A stretch of DNA of 64,000 nt from Saccharopolyspora soli (lineage in GTDB: Bacteria; Actinomycetota; Actinomycetes; Mycobacteriales; Pseudonocardiaceae): the NCBI RefSeq assembly GCF_022678645.1, contig NZ_JALBWV010000007.1, positions 62,001 to 126,000 on the forward strand. Direction: 5' to 3'. The notes under the pieces were generated by a model. It did not search any database, had not been told where the DNA came from, and was given only the letters and a program-made list of their open reading frames with translations. The translations under genes and the position numbers were made by a program. This document shows positions 16,679-28,149 of this stretch, in pieces. Each line of letters starts with the position of its first letter. Position 1 is the first letter of the stretch.

Positions 16679-19600
16679 ATGCCGCTGGGCTGGTTGCTGG
16701 CGAAGGCCGCCGAGGTCGCGTCCCCGATCCGGCACGCGATGCGGACGGTGGCCGCGGCACCGGCCGGTCGACGGGTGTGGGTCGGGCGGCGGCGCAGCCA
16801 CCTGGAGGTGCGCGGCATGCACCGGCCGGGCACCGAGGCCGCGGCGCGCGATCTCGAACAACGGTTGCTGGCCGTCGACGGGGTGCGCAGCGCCGAGGTC
16901 AACGGCGTGCTTGGGCGGGTGATCATCGGTCACGATCCGGCTGAGCTCGGCGTCGCGGCGCTGGCCCGCGTGATCGCCGAGGTGGAGGCCGAGTACGGAC
17001 TCGCCGATGCCGAGACGGCACCGGCGAGCGCGACGCATCCGGGCAATCCCGACGCGCTGCTGCGCGATGTGGGGGCGTTGGCCGTGAGCCTGTTCGGGCT
17101 CGGCTACGCGACGGTCGGCGCGCTGCTGCCGGTGCGCGGGGTGTCGCCACTGGTTCCGGCCGTGGTGTCCCTTGTGGACTCGGTGCCGTGGCTGCGAACC
17201 GAGTTGACCAGCAAGCTCGGGCGCGCCGCGACCGACACCACGCTGGGCCTCGGCGGAGCGGTCTCGCAAAGCCTGACTGGCAATCCGGTGGCCGTGCTGG
17301 CCGATCTGAGCAGCCGGTTCTGCGCCTCGCGCGAGGCGATCGCCCGCCACCAGGCGTGGCTGCGGTGGGAGGAAGCGGCCACGCACCGCTGTGATCCGGT
17401 GCCCACCGAGCCCCGCCCGTGCCCGTTGCCCCACGGCCCGGTCGAACGGGTCGCGAACACCTCCGGCGGCCTCGCCCTGGCCGGATACGCGACCGTGCTG
17501 GCGGCCACCCGGAATCCGCAACGCGCGCTCGCGACCTTGCTGGCCGGGGTGCCGCGCCCGGCGAAGGCGGGCCGGGAGGGCTTCGCCGCGCAACTGACCA
17601 CCGCGCTGTCGGCGCGGGGCGGGCTCGTACTGGGCCCGGACGCGATGCGGCGGCTGGACCGGGTCGACACCGTCGTGTTCGACGCACCGGTGCTGCTCAC
17701 CGGCCGCCGCGTGCTCGATTCGGTGGTGCCGCTGGACGGATCCGATCCGGCGAGGCTGTTCGCCCACGCCAGTGAACTGGTCGATCTCCGCGATCCCGCG
17801 CAGCCGCGCACCCGCGGTGCGTGGTCGATCGGACCGCCGGGGGAAAGCACGCGCCGACTGGTCGGTGCGGAAGTCCAGCGGGGTGCGACGGTGCTCATGC
17901 TCAGCTACCAGGCGAACCCGGTGGCATTGGTCACGGTCGTCGACGAGCTCGAACCGCTGGCGGAGGCCCTGATCGAGGCGGCGAGCACGGCCGGGACCGT
18001 CGCGGTCGGCGGAGTCGGCAAGCACCTGGAGGACCGGCTGCCGGTGGACAAGGTCATCCCGGGCGGAAACCGCCTCGCCCAGTCCGTCCGGCGGCTGCAA
18101 GAGGATGGCGCAGTGGTGGCCGTGGTGTCCAAGAGCGCACACGCTGCTCTGATCGCGGCGGACGTCGGAGTCGGTCTGTCCGAACAGGACATCGATCCGT
18201 GGGGCGCAGACCTGTTGTGCCCCAACGCTGATCTGGTCCACCTGCTGCTGGCGGCGGTGGGCAACGCGCGCATCGCCAGCCGTCACGCCGTCCTGCTGTC
18301 GGTCGCCGGGTCGTGCCTCGGCGCGGTGTTCGCGGCGCTCGGCCCGACTCGCGCCGCACCGCTGCGGGCCTCGCTGCCGGTGCACACCGCGACGGTGTCC
18401 GCGCTGATCGCTGGCACTTGGGCGGCGATGCGGGCCGCCAACCGCGCTCCGCCGGTGCCCCAGGAACGCACTCCCTGGCACGCCATGGCCCCGTCCGCCG
18501 TACTCGCCGCGTTCGGCAGCACCGAGCGCGGCCCGAGCATGCCGGTGGCCAGGCAGCGACCGCACGACGCCGGGCGGGCGCCGCTGAGCGTGGCCGGTGC
18601 GACGCTGGAAGGCCTGGTCAACCCGATCACACCGGTGCTCGGGGCCGGTGCGGTCGTGTCCGCGGGTTTGGGATCGGTGCTCGACGCGGTGCTGATCGGC
18701 GGTGTGCTGGTGGCCAGCGCGCTCGTCGACGGTGTGCAGCGGGTGGCCACCGACCGGGAGCTGCGGCGCCTGCTGGACGCCGGACAGCTGCCCGCCCGGC
18801 GGCGTCGCGACGGCACCACAGAAGTGGTGCCCGCCGACCGCTTGGTGCCCGGCGACGTCATCGAAGTCCGTTCCGGGGACGGGATTCCGGCCGACTGCCG
18901 AGTGCTGGAGGTCGACGGCCTGGAGGTGGACGAATCCGGCCTGACCGGCGAATCCCAGCCGATCGCGAAAGAAATCACCGCTACGACGGCACCGATGGTC
19001 GGCGACCGGACCTGCATGCTGTACCAGGGAACCTGCGTGGCGAGCGGTTCCGGCACCGCCATCGTGGTGGCCACCGGGGCGCAAACCGAGCTCGGCCGCA
19101 CCACGCAGAGCACGACGGCCCCCAGTGCGACCGGCGGTGTCGAGGCGCGGTTGAGCGAGCTGACCAAGCAGGTGCTCCCGCTGTCCGTCGGTGCCGGAGG
19201 TGTGCTGATGGTGGTCGACCTGCTGCGGGGGCTGCCATTCGGGCAGACCGTGGCCCGCTCGGTCGGCCTGGCGGTCGCGGCCGTTCCGGAGGGCCTGCCG
19301 TTCGTCGCGACACTGGCCGAACTTGCCGCCGCGCGGCGGCTTTCGCAGCGCGGTGTGCTGGTGCGCGCCCCGGCGACCATCGAAGCGCTGGGCCGCGTGG
19401 ACGCGCTGTGCTTCGACAAGACCGGCACCCTGACCCAGGGCCGGATCATCCTGCGGCAGGTCTCCGACGGCACGGTCGCGCAGTCCACTTCGGAGCTCGA
19501 TACCGCCCATCGGGAGATCGTCGCCGCCGCGCTGCGCGCCAGCCCCCGCCCCGACGGCCAACCGCTGCCACATCCCACCGACCAGGCCGTGCTCGACGGT

Positions 19601-20929
19601 GCCACCGCGCTGGACGTCGGTCCGGCCCCGGCCGCACTCGCCGAACTGCCCTTCGAGCCGTCGCGGGGCTTCCACGCGGCGCACACCGCCGGGCTGCTTT
19701 CGGTCAAAGGCGCACCCGAGGTCGTCCTCGATCGCTGCGCGTTCCCGCATCCGGAAACCCGTGCCGAGCTGGACGCGGAGATCGAACGGCTGGCGCTGCG
19801 CGGCTACCGGCTGCTCGCGGTGGCTGAGCGACCGGCACCACCCGGCTTCGCGCTCATCGAGTCCGATGTGGACGATCTGGAGTTCGTCGGGCTGCTCGGC
19901 CTGGCCGACCCGGTGCACCCCACTGCCGCCGACGCGGTCGCCCGGCTGCGCCGCTCCGGCGTGGACGCCATCATGATCACCGGTGACCACCCCAGCACCG
20001 CCGAGGCCATCGCCGCCGAGCTGGACATGCTCGGCGACAAGCGGGTGCTCACCGGTGCCGAACTGGACGCGCTCGACGACGAGCAGCTGGCCGGTGAGCT
20101 GCCGAAGGTCTCGGTGTTCGCGCGGGTCAGCCCGGCGCAGAAGGCGCGCATCGTGCAACAGCTGCGGGCCGGTGGCCGGGTGGTCGCGATGACCGGCGAC
20201 GGCGCCAACGACGTGCCCGCGATCGGCTTGGCGCACGTCGGCATCGCCTTCGGCTCCCGCGCCACACCTGCCGCGCGGGAAGCAGCCGACCTGGTCGTCT
20301 CCGACGACCGGATCGAAACCCTCACCGACGGCGTGGTGGAAGGCCGCGGCATGTGGATGTCGGTGCGCGACGCGCTGTCGATCCTGCTGGGCGGCAACCT
20401 CGGCGAGATCGGCTACGCACTGGGCACCGGCCTGCTCAGCCCCGCCGCCGGGCTCAACGCGCGGCAGCTGCTGATGGTCAACCTGCTCACCGACGTGCTT
20501 CCGGCCATCGCGATCGCGGTGCGCCCGCCGCCGCACGCGACACCGGAGAAGCTGCTCGCAGAGGGGCCGGAAGCCTCGCTGGGCGCGGCGCTGGCGCGCG
20601 ACGTCTATGTCCGCGCGACCGCCACCGCTGGCGCCGCCGGGTTGGCCTGGATGCTGGCCCGGCCGCTGTCCACTGCGGCGCAGGCCCGCACCACCGGGCT
20701 GGTCGCGCTGGTGTCCGCCCAGCTGGCGCAGACCGTCGCGGTGCGCGGGCGGACCCCGCTGGTGCTCGTCGCGGGTACCGGCTCGATGCTGATCCTGGCC
20801 GCGCTGGTGCAGGTTCCAGGTGTCAGCCAGTTCTTCGGAAGCAGCCCGCTGCTACCGCACCACTGGGGCATCGCGCTGGGCACCGCTGTCGCCGCAGCAC
20901 TGGTCGTGCTGCTCTGGCCGAACCACTGA
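16679..20929 (+). CDS. Large cation-transporting P-type ATPase, CtpI-like
   Basis: A 1416-residue P-type ATPase, much longer than the usual 700-900. The catalytic half is complete: actuator GLTGESQPI, membrane motif AAVPEGLPF, phosphorylation site [11 protein letters not shown], nucleotide domain KGAPEVVL, and hinge [10 protein letters not shown]. The PEGLP motif groups it with P2-like (Ca2+/Mn2+-type) pumps rather than CPx metal pumps. The N-terminal 650 residues hold a heavy-metal-associated-like fold (residues about 35-90, no CxxC) and a degenerate second half-ATPase-like region ([11 protein letters not shown] at the position of a phosphorylation loop). This resembles mycobacterial CtpI. 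The transported ion is unknown. It starts 5 nt after the small upstream gene. Confidence 0.93.
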   Translation: MPLGWLLAKAAEVASPIRHAMRTVAAAPAGRRVWVGRRRSHLEVRGMHRPGTEAAARDLEQRLLAVDGVRSAEVNGVLGRVIIGHDPAELGVAALARVIAEVEAEYGLADAETAPASATHPGNPDALLRDVGALAVSLFGLGYATVGALLPVRGVSPLVPAVVSLVDSVPWLRTELTSKLGRAATDTTLGLGGAVSQSLTGNPVAVLADLSSRFCASREAIARHQAWLRWEEAATHRCDPVPTEPRPCPLPHGPVERVANTSGGLALAGYATVLAATRNPQRALATLLAGVPRPAKAGREGFAAQLTTALSARGGLVLGPDAMRRLDRVDTVVFDAPVLLTGRRVLDSVVPLDGSDPARLFAHASELVDLRDPAQPRTRGAWSIGPPGESTRRLVGAEVQRGATVLMLSYQANPVALVTVVDELEPLAEALIEAASTAGTVAVGGVGKHLEDRLPVDKVIPGGNRLAQSVRRLQEDGAVVAVVSKSAHAALIAADVGVGLSEQDIDPWGADLLCPNADLVHLLLAAVGNARIASRHAVLLSVAGSCLGAVFAALGPTRAAPLRASLPVHTATVSALIAGTWAAMRAANRAPPVPQERTPWHAMAPSAVLAAFGSTERGPSMPVARQRPHDAGRAPLSVAGATLEGLVNPITPVLGAGAVVSAGLGSVLDAVLIGGVLVASALVDGVQRVATDRELRRLLDAGQLPARRRRDGTTEVVPADRLVPGDVIEVRSGDGIPADCRVLEVDGLEVDESGLTGESQPIAKEITATTAPMVGDRTCMLYQGTCVASGSGTAIVVATGAQTELGRTTQSTTAPSATGGVEARLSELTKQVLPLSVGAGGVLMVVDLLRGLPFGQTVARSVGLAVAAVPEGLPFVATLAELAAARRLSQRGVLVRAPATIEALGRVDALCFDKTGTLTQGRIILRQVSDGTVAQSTSELDTAHREIVAAALRASPRPDGQPLPHPTDQAVLDGATALDVGPAPAALAELPFEPSRGFHAAHTAGLLSVKGAPEVVLDRCAFPHPETRAELDAEIERLALRGYRLLAVAERPAPPGFALIESDVDDLEFVGLLGLADPVHPTAADAVARLRRSGVDAIMITGDHPSTAEAIAAELDMLGDKRVLTGAELDALDDEQLAGELPKVSVFARVSPAQKARIVQQLRAGGRVVAMTGDGANDVPAIGLAHVGIAFGSRATPAAREAADLVVSDDRIETLTDGVVEGRGMWMSVRDALSILLGGNLGEIGYALGTGLLSPAAGLNARQLLMVNLLTDVLPAIAIAVRPPPHATPEKLLAEGPEASLGAALARDVYVRATATAGAAGLAWMLARPLSTAAQARTTGLVALVSAQLAQTVAVRGRTPLVLVAGTGSMLILAALVQVPGVSQFFGSSPLLPHHWGIALGTAVAAALVVLLWPNH

Positions 20930-21041
20930 CCTGCAGTGTTCCGACCCGCTTCACCTTCCGGACACCTGGCGCGCACCGACTCCTAACTGGATCAGCGCAC
21001 CGTCAGGGCGTACCCGAAGCCACTCGCAGAAAGACCCCGAG

Positions 21042-21140
21042 ATGCCCCAGTTCCTCAGCACTGTCCTGGCCGCCGTGGCCGTCGCCCTGGTGGAGACCCT
21101 GGTGGTCCACCTGGTCAGGTCCGCCCTGCGCGTGGCCTGA
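21042..21140 (+). CDS. 32-residue membrane micropeptide after the ATPase
   Basis: A very short reading frame starting at ATG and ending at TGA. The peptide is [20 protein letters not shown] followed by [12 protein letters not shown]: one hydrophobic helix with an amphipathic basic tail. Thirty of 31 sense third positions are G or C, which supports coding over chance. No strong ribosome binding site is seen (only AGAAAGA about 10 nt upstream). It lies 112 nt after the P-type ATPase on the same strand. Single-helix peptides regulate several P-type ATPases (KdpF, sarcolipin, phospholamban), so an accessory role is possible but unproven. Confidence 0.45.
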   Translation: MPQFLSTVLAAVAVALVETLVVHLVRSALRVA

Positions 21141-21177
21141 CGCTCGCCCGCACACGAGAAGAGTCCCCGAACCCGAT

Positions 21178-22110
21178 CTATACCCCTGCCAGCTCCGATG
21201 CTTGCGTGCGCTCCGGTGCCGCGCGCTGCGCGACGTAGGCACCGGCGAGGATCAGCGCCCCGCCGAGCAACTGCATCGGCCCGAGTTCCTCGGCGAGCAG
21301 CAACCAGGCGAGCACCGTGGCCACCACCGGCTCCAGGAACGCGACCGCACCGGCGACCTGCGGCGACAGCTTGCGCACCGCGACGATCCCGGTCAGGTAG
21401 GCCAGCACGGTGCTGAGCACGACGATCCAGGCGACCGCCACCAGCGCGGGCCACTGCTGCCCGGCCAACTCGACCTGGCCGACCAGCAGCGTCCAATCCA
21501 GCTGCCACGGCTGCGCGAGCAGCGTGACCACCGCGGCGCCGAGCAGCAGCCCGAAGCCCGCCAGGGCGAACGGATTGACCTCCGGTCCGCTGTCGGAGAG
21601 CAGGAAGTAGGTGGCCTGGCAGCCCGCCGCGCCCAGCGCGAGCAGCAGTCCGATCGGATCGAAGCTCAGCCCCGCCCACAGCTCCACCACGCAGGCCAGG
21701 CCGACGACCGCGATCACCACGCCGATGGCCGCCGAGCGGGCCACCGGCTGGCGGCGGACGAATCGGATCCAGCCCAGCACCAGCACCGGGCCGAGGAATT
21801 CGATCAGCAGCGCCACCCCGACCGGCACGGTGGCGATCGCGGCGAAGTAGCACACCTGCACCCCGGCGATGGCGAACAACCCGTACCCGGCGAGCAGCTT
21901 CGGCACCCGGCGCACGGCTGGCGCGTGCCGGAAGACGAATGGCAACATCAGCAGCGCGCCCCCGGCCAACCGCAGCCAGGCCACCTGCAACGGGGTGAAC
22001 CCCGCGGTGATCAGCGGCTTCGCGAACGGTCCGGAACCGCCGAAGCAGAACGCGGAAACGATCGCGAACGCCACCCCGGCCGACTTGGCGTTGTTGGTCA
22101 GGTTGCGCAC
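21178..22110 (-). CDS. EamA/RhaT family (DMT superfamily) permease
   Basis: A 310-residue protein with ten predicted membrane helices in two EamA repeats, beginning with [23 protein letters not shown] and showing the repeat-2 hallmark [40 protein letters not shown]. This family includes exporters of amino acids and metabolites, such as RhtA-like threonine/homoserine exporters; the substrate cannot be read from sequence. The GTG at 22110 gives the full first helix; no good ribosome binding site is visible upstream. It is transcribed divergently from aconitase and converges on the ATPase unit. Confidence 0.9.
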   Translation of the reverse strand: MRNLTNNAKSAGVAFAIVSAFCFGGSGPFAKPLITAGFTPLQVAWLRLAGGALLMLPFVFRHAPAVRRVPKLLAGYGLFAIAGVQVCYFAAIATVPVGVALLIEFLGPVLVLGWIRFVRRQPVARSAAIGVVIAVVGLACVVELWAGLSFDPIGLLLALGAAGCQATYFLLSDSGPEVNPFALAGFGLLLGAAVVTLLAQPWQLDWTLLVGQVELAGQQWPALVAVAWIVVLSTVLAYLTGIVAVRKLSPQVAGAVAFLEPVVATVLAWLLLAEELGPMQLLGGALILAGAYVAQRAAPERTQASELAGV

Positions 22111-22256
22111 CCGCTAATCGAAACACGCCACCCCGCCGCCCCAGAAGCGGGTTTCGGTACCACCGTCCCAATCCCTGGGATGCCGGAAATTCCGCCGTTT
22201 TGCACGAGGTGGCACAGCCGATCGAGAGTTTGCCAACCCTCAGTTGAGGGTAAATA

Positions 22257-22272
22257 CAGGACAAGCGTACTG
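22257..22272 (+). promoter_or_regulatory. AcnR-like operator overlapping the aconitase promoter
   Basis: The sequence CAGGACAAGCGTACTG fits the AcnR motif CAGNACnnncGTACTG known from corynebacterial and mycobacterial acn promoters (recalled from literature) at every defined position. A plausible promoter overlaps it: TTGAGG at 22244-22249 and TACTGT at 22268-22273, 18 nt apart. An extra inverted repeat ACCCTCA-GT-TGAGGGT covers the -35. AcnR is a TetR-type repressor that responds to citrate/isocitrate. No acnR gene follows acn here, so the regulator would be encoded elsewhere. Confidence 0.72.
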
Positions 22273-22371
22273 TTAGCGGTGAAGAGCGCGGGTCCCCGCG
22301 CACGCCCCGCTGACGTGCGCGAGACTCGCAATCGTTCCCGAACTTGCGTCCGTCGCGAGATGGAGTTGAAC

Positions 22372-25179
<2,808 letters not shown>

Positions 25180-25207
25180 TCTCCTGCCGAACCGGCAGGT
25201 AGCCAAC

Positions 25208-25244
25208 GAACGGGCCGGTGCGCCACAAGCGCACCGGCCCGTTC
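25208..25244 (+). terminator. Strong hairpin terminator after aconitase
   Basis: A perfect 16-bp inverted repeat (arms 25208-25223 and 25229-25244, arms starting GAACGGGCCGG) with a 5-nt loop CACAA. A smaller 7-bp hairpin (CCTGCCG-AAC-CGGCAGG, 25183-25199) precedes it, right after the acn stop. It lies between the convergent acn and methyltransferase genes and can act in both directions. No U-tract, as is common in actinomycetes. Confidence 0.85.
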
Positions 25245-25260
25245 TCTTCGCGGAACGCGG

Positions 25261-25926
25261 TCAGTCTTGGAGAGGGCGGCGGCAGACGTAGATCCGGGCC
25301 GGGGGGACGTTGCGCCAGACCGTGCGCGAGGTGAGCACCTCGTCGAAGGCCAGGTCCAGGCGGCGGCGGAACTGCCGGGCGCCGGACATGCCGAGCGCGT
25401 GCACGTAGGCGAACGTGGTGAACGCGCCGCCCGGTGCCAGCACCGCGCCGACCTGTTGCAGGATGGCCTGCTGCAACTTGGCCGGGAAGATCGACCACGG
25501 CAGGCCGCTGATCACCGCGTCCACCCGGTCGATACCGGCCTCGCCCAGCAGTTCCCCGAGTCGCGCCGCATCGCCCTGGATGACTTCCAGCCACGGCAGT
25601 TCGGCGCGCAGGTACTCGACCATGCCGGAATCCAGCTCGATCGCCACCTGCCGACCACCAGCGGGCAGCCGCTCGGAGATCGCGCCGCTGAGCGCCCCGG
25701 TGCCAGGCCCGAGTTCCACCACCACCGGACGGCCGGAGGTGGGCACCACGGCGGCCATTTCGCGGGCCAGGTTCGGCGAGCTGGGCGCGACCGCGCCGAC
25801 CAGGTTCGGCTTGCGCACCGCGCGCTCGATGAACGTCCGGTAGTTGGCCAGCACCGATCCGCTGCTCGACCGGGGCAGCACCGGAACGCCTGGCTGTGGA
25901 CCACGGGACTGTTCGGCTGGAGTCAC
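25261..25926 (-). CDS. SAM-dependent methyltransferase, phospholipid N-methyltransferase-like (second copy)
   Basis: A 221-residue class I methyltransferase and a paralogue of the protein encoded at 383-970. They share VVVELGPGTGA, a VISGLPWS/VVSGLPWV motif, GGAFT.F.Y in the same position, and the ending SRTVWRNVPPARIYVCRRP. The family is annotated as PmtA-like, methylating phosphatidylethanolamine, but the real substrate is not known. It also has an N-terminal block (NYRTFIERAVRKPNLVGAVAPSSPNLAREMA) typical of these proteins. The GTG start has GGGAAGGG upstream. It is transcribed alone, convergent with acn. Confidence 0.9.
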   Translation of the reverse strand: MTPAEQSRGPQPGVPVLPRSSSGSVLANYRTFIERAVRKPNLVGAVAPSSPNLAREMAAVVPTSGRPVVVELGPGTGALSGAISERLPAGGRQVAIELDSGMVEYLRAELPWLEVIQGDAARLGELLGEAGIDRVDAVISGLPWSIFPAKLQQAILQQVGAVLAPGGAFTTFAYVHALGMSGARQFRRRLDLAFDEVLTSRTVWRNVPPARIYVCRRPLQD

Positions 25927-26228
25927 GGATGCCCTTCCCGATCGGTGGTTCGGCCGTTGTTCGGCTCACCCTATCGGTCCAGCCCCGCGCAGCGACGAAC
26001 CCATGCGGCAGGTGCCGATCAGCACACCGCCGACCGGCACTGCTCTCTTTCGGGAATAACCGAGTCAGCAAAGGGCCGAATCGGTGTGACGCAACTAATC
26101 GGGAAAGCCCCGAGAATTGGATAACGAAAACCGGCGGGCCGACGATCGAATGCGTCGCGGAAAAACCGGTTCGGGGTCCACGGGCTTGTTCCCGGCAGGG
26201 CAACAAGCCCGTTCGCGCGTGTCCTCGC

Positions 26229-26378
26229 TCAGGCGATGCGCTCGGCCGCCGGGCCGATCGGCTCGATCACCTGGTCCGGGGTGCCCGGCTGCCGCCGCTG
26301 CGCCCACTTCGTCAACGCTCCCGCCACCGCCAGCAGCACAACCGCCTCAGCCGCCAGGGCCACCCACACCGTTGTCAC
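26229..26378 (-). CDS. 49-residue single-helix membrane protein
   Basis: A small protein read from a GTG with an excellent ribosome binding site (GGGAGG, 9 nt upstream). Residues about 3-22 (VWVALAAEAVVLLAVAGALT) form one membrane helix, followed by a soluble Gln/Arg/Pro-rich tail (KWAQRRQPGTPDQVIEPIGP). No family is recognised. It stands alone between the methyltransferase and a divergent flavoprotein. The clear Shine-Dalgarno and GC3-rich codons make it a likely real gene that automated tools could miss. Confidence 0.6.
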   Translation of the reverse strand: MTTVWVALAAEAVVLLAVAGALTKWAQRRQPGTPDQVIEPIGPAAERIA

Positions 26379-26634
26379 TTCTTGCCTCCCTTCTGCGAAC
26401 CTCCCCGTCTTCCGCGCGCGCGAGGCAGGCCCACGCAAAGGGCAAGGCGAACGGAAGAAGGTTTGGGGAACCACTGCTTACGACAACAATCGTAGGGTAT
26501 TGTTTCGGCGACATTAAAGGCGCCCGGCTGGTGTCTTGCGTCGCACTCGCCCGGCCTATCCGGAAAAGCTCGAAAAGTGGCACAGACCACTGCTGCGGTG
26601 GGAAGAATCCGGCTCGGCGGCTGTTCTGCTGGAT

Positions 26635-27696
26635 GTGCGGCACAGCGATGTGGTGGTGATCGGAGCCGGTCAGGCCGGGTTGACCAGCTCTTACCACCTG
26701 CGGCGGACCGGCGTCGACCACGTGGTGCTGGACCGGAGTGACGGACCGGGCGGCGCTTGGCGGCATCGCTGGCCGTCGTTGCGGTTGGGTGGCGTGCACG
26801 GCATTCATGACCTGCCGGATAGCCCGTTGCGGGAGACCGATGGTGCTCGTCCGGCCGCCGAGGTCGTTTCGGAGTACTTCGAGCGGTACGAGTCCGAGAT
26901 GCGACTCCCGGTGCTGCGGCCGGTGAAGGTGCACGCGGTCCGCGATGGTGGCGCACGACTGCTGGTCGAGAGCTCGGCCGGAACCTGGGCGGCGCGGGCG
27001 GTCATCAACGCCACCGGCACTTGGGAGAATCCGTTCTGGCCGCACTACCCCGGCCAACGGCGCTTCACCGGTCGCCAACTGCACACCGCCGACTACCGCG
27101 GGCCCGCGGAGTTCCGGGGGCAGCACGTGATCGTGGTCGGCGGTGGCATCTCGGCGGTGGAACACCTCTTGGAGATCTCTGAAGTCGCCGGGACCACCTG
27201 GGTGACCCGGCGGCCACCTCCGTTCACCGATACCCCGGTGGACGGGCGCGCGGCGGTCGCCGAGGTGGAGCGCCGGGTTCGCGCCGGTCTGCCGCCCGGC
27301 AGCGTCGTCAGCGCGACCGGACTGCCGAACACCGGCGCGGTGCGCGCGGCATGGGAGCGGGGCGTGCTGACCCGGCTGCCGATGTTCGAGCGGATCACCG
27401 CCGACGGCGTCGAATGGGCCGACGGACGCACCCAGCGGGCCGACGTGATCCTGTGGGCCACCGGGTTCCGACCGGCGCTCGCCCACCTGGCGCCGCTGCA
27501 CCTGCGCGAACCGGGTGGGGGTATCCGCGTGGCGGGTACCCGGGCGGTCGCCGAACCCCGCCTGCACCTCGTCGGATACGGGCCATCCGCCAGCACCATC
27601 GGCGCCAATCGTGCTGGTCGCGCCGCTGTCCACGAGATCCACGCACTGCTGCGGGAACCTGAACGCAGCCTTAAGGGGACCTGTCCAGGGACCTAA
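26635..27696 (+). CDS. FAD-dependent monooxygenase-like oxidoreductase (FMO/CzcO type)
   Basis: About 353 residues. The FAD motif VVVIGAGQAGL lies near the N-terminus, a WPSLRLGG...GIHDLP segment follows, and the second Rossmann motif is HVIVVGGGISAVEHLLE. The C-terminal DVILWATGFRP is the usual flavin-monooxygenase hallmark. Such proteins oxidise sulfur- or nitrogen-containing small molecules or act as uncharacterised NAD(P)H oxidoreductases. GTG 26635 is chosen because it starts just before the FAD motif; a TTG at 26536 would add 33 residues that do not look conserved. An AT-rich dyad (TACGA-CAACAA-TCGTA, 26479-26494) lies upstream. Confidence 0.85.
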   Translation: MRHSDVVVIGAGQAGLTSSYHLRRTGVDHVVLDRSDGPGGAWRHRWPSLRLGGVHGIHDLPDSPLRETDGARPAAEVVSEYFERYESEMRLPVLRPVKVHAVRDGGARLLVESSAGTWAARAVINATGTWENPFWPHYPGQRRFTGRQLHTADYRGPAEFRGQHVIVVGGGISAVEHLLEISEVAGTTWVTRRPPPFTDTPVDGRAAVAEVERRVRAGLPPGSVVSATGLPNTGAVRAAWERGVLTRLPMFERITADGVEWADGRTQRADVILWATGFRPALAHLAPLHLREPGGGIRVAGTRAVAEPRLHLVGYGPSASTIGANRAGRAAVHEIHALLREPERSLKGTCPGT

Positions 27697-27731
27697 TGCC
27701 CTGTGGGCCACCAGTGGCACCGGCCAAGCTG

Positions 27732-27793
27732 CGCTTGGCGGCTCAACCGCGCCAAGCGGCGCCATCTCCAGGAGAGGGGGAGGTGGCGCCGCT
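27732..27793. terminator. Overlapping hairpins between convergent genes
   Basis: Two inverted repeats share bases. Hairpin A has 9-bp arms CGCTTGGCG (27732-27740) and CGCCAAGCG (27750-27758). Hairpin B has 15-nt arms (27755-27769 and 27779-27793, core GGCGCCATCTCC / GGAGGTGGCGCC) with one G-U pair and a 9-nt loop. They lie between the convergent flavoprotein gene (ends 27696) and ferredoxin gene (ends 27938), so a bidirectional terminator is the simplest reading. Confidence 0.7.
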
Positions 27794-27937
27794 TCTATAT
27801 CCAGCCGAACCCCACGTCTGGTCGGCTATCGGGCGCAGGTAGAAACCGCCGATGCGCTCGCCGTAGAGCGTGGCTTGTACCACGACACCGGATGAGCAGG
27901 CCGTCCGCACCCTCCAGCGGCTACCGCGCGTTACGGT

Positions 27938-28138
27938 TCACTGATCGGCGACCAGCGAAAGCGCACCCGAGGGGCACACCTGCACCGCTTCCTGAGCCGC
28001 CTCGGCGGCTCTTCCGTCCACTTCGGTCACCAGCACCACCACCCGACCGTCGTCCTCGTTCTGGTCGAACAGCGCTGGCTCGGTGAGCACGCACTGGCCC
28101 GCTCCGACGCAGCGGTCCAGATCGGCCATGATTCGCAT
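27938..28138 (-). CDS. [3Fe-4S] ferredoxin, P450 partner
   Basis: A 66-residue ferredoxin with the cysteine pattern RCVGAGQC ... VCPSGAL (Cx5C then CP), typical of the 3Fe-4S ferredoxins that accompany actinomycete P450s, such as SuaB. It passes electrons from a ferredoxin reductase to the P450 encoded 11 nt upstream. The ATG at 28138 has AGGAG 5 nt upstream; GTG 28144 is possible. No reductase is encoded nearby. Confidence 0.93.
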   Translation of the reverse strand: MRIMADLDRCVGAGQCVLTEPALFDQNEDDGRVVVLVTEVDGRAAEAAQEAVQVCPSGALSLVADQ

Positions 28139-28149
28139 CGTCACTCCTC

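Noticed and set aside
16550-20536. A 1328-codon open frame on the minus strand
   Set aside because: It mirrors the P-type ATPase gene codon by codon. In high-GC DNA the complementary frame lacks stops. It has His/Arg/Gln-rich composition and no domain motif.
20353-22371. An in-frame extension of aconitase upstream to 20353
   Set aside because: It would run through the ATPase and antisense to the EamA gene; homologues start at the SFGA block, and the promoter/AcnR site lies at 22244-22273.
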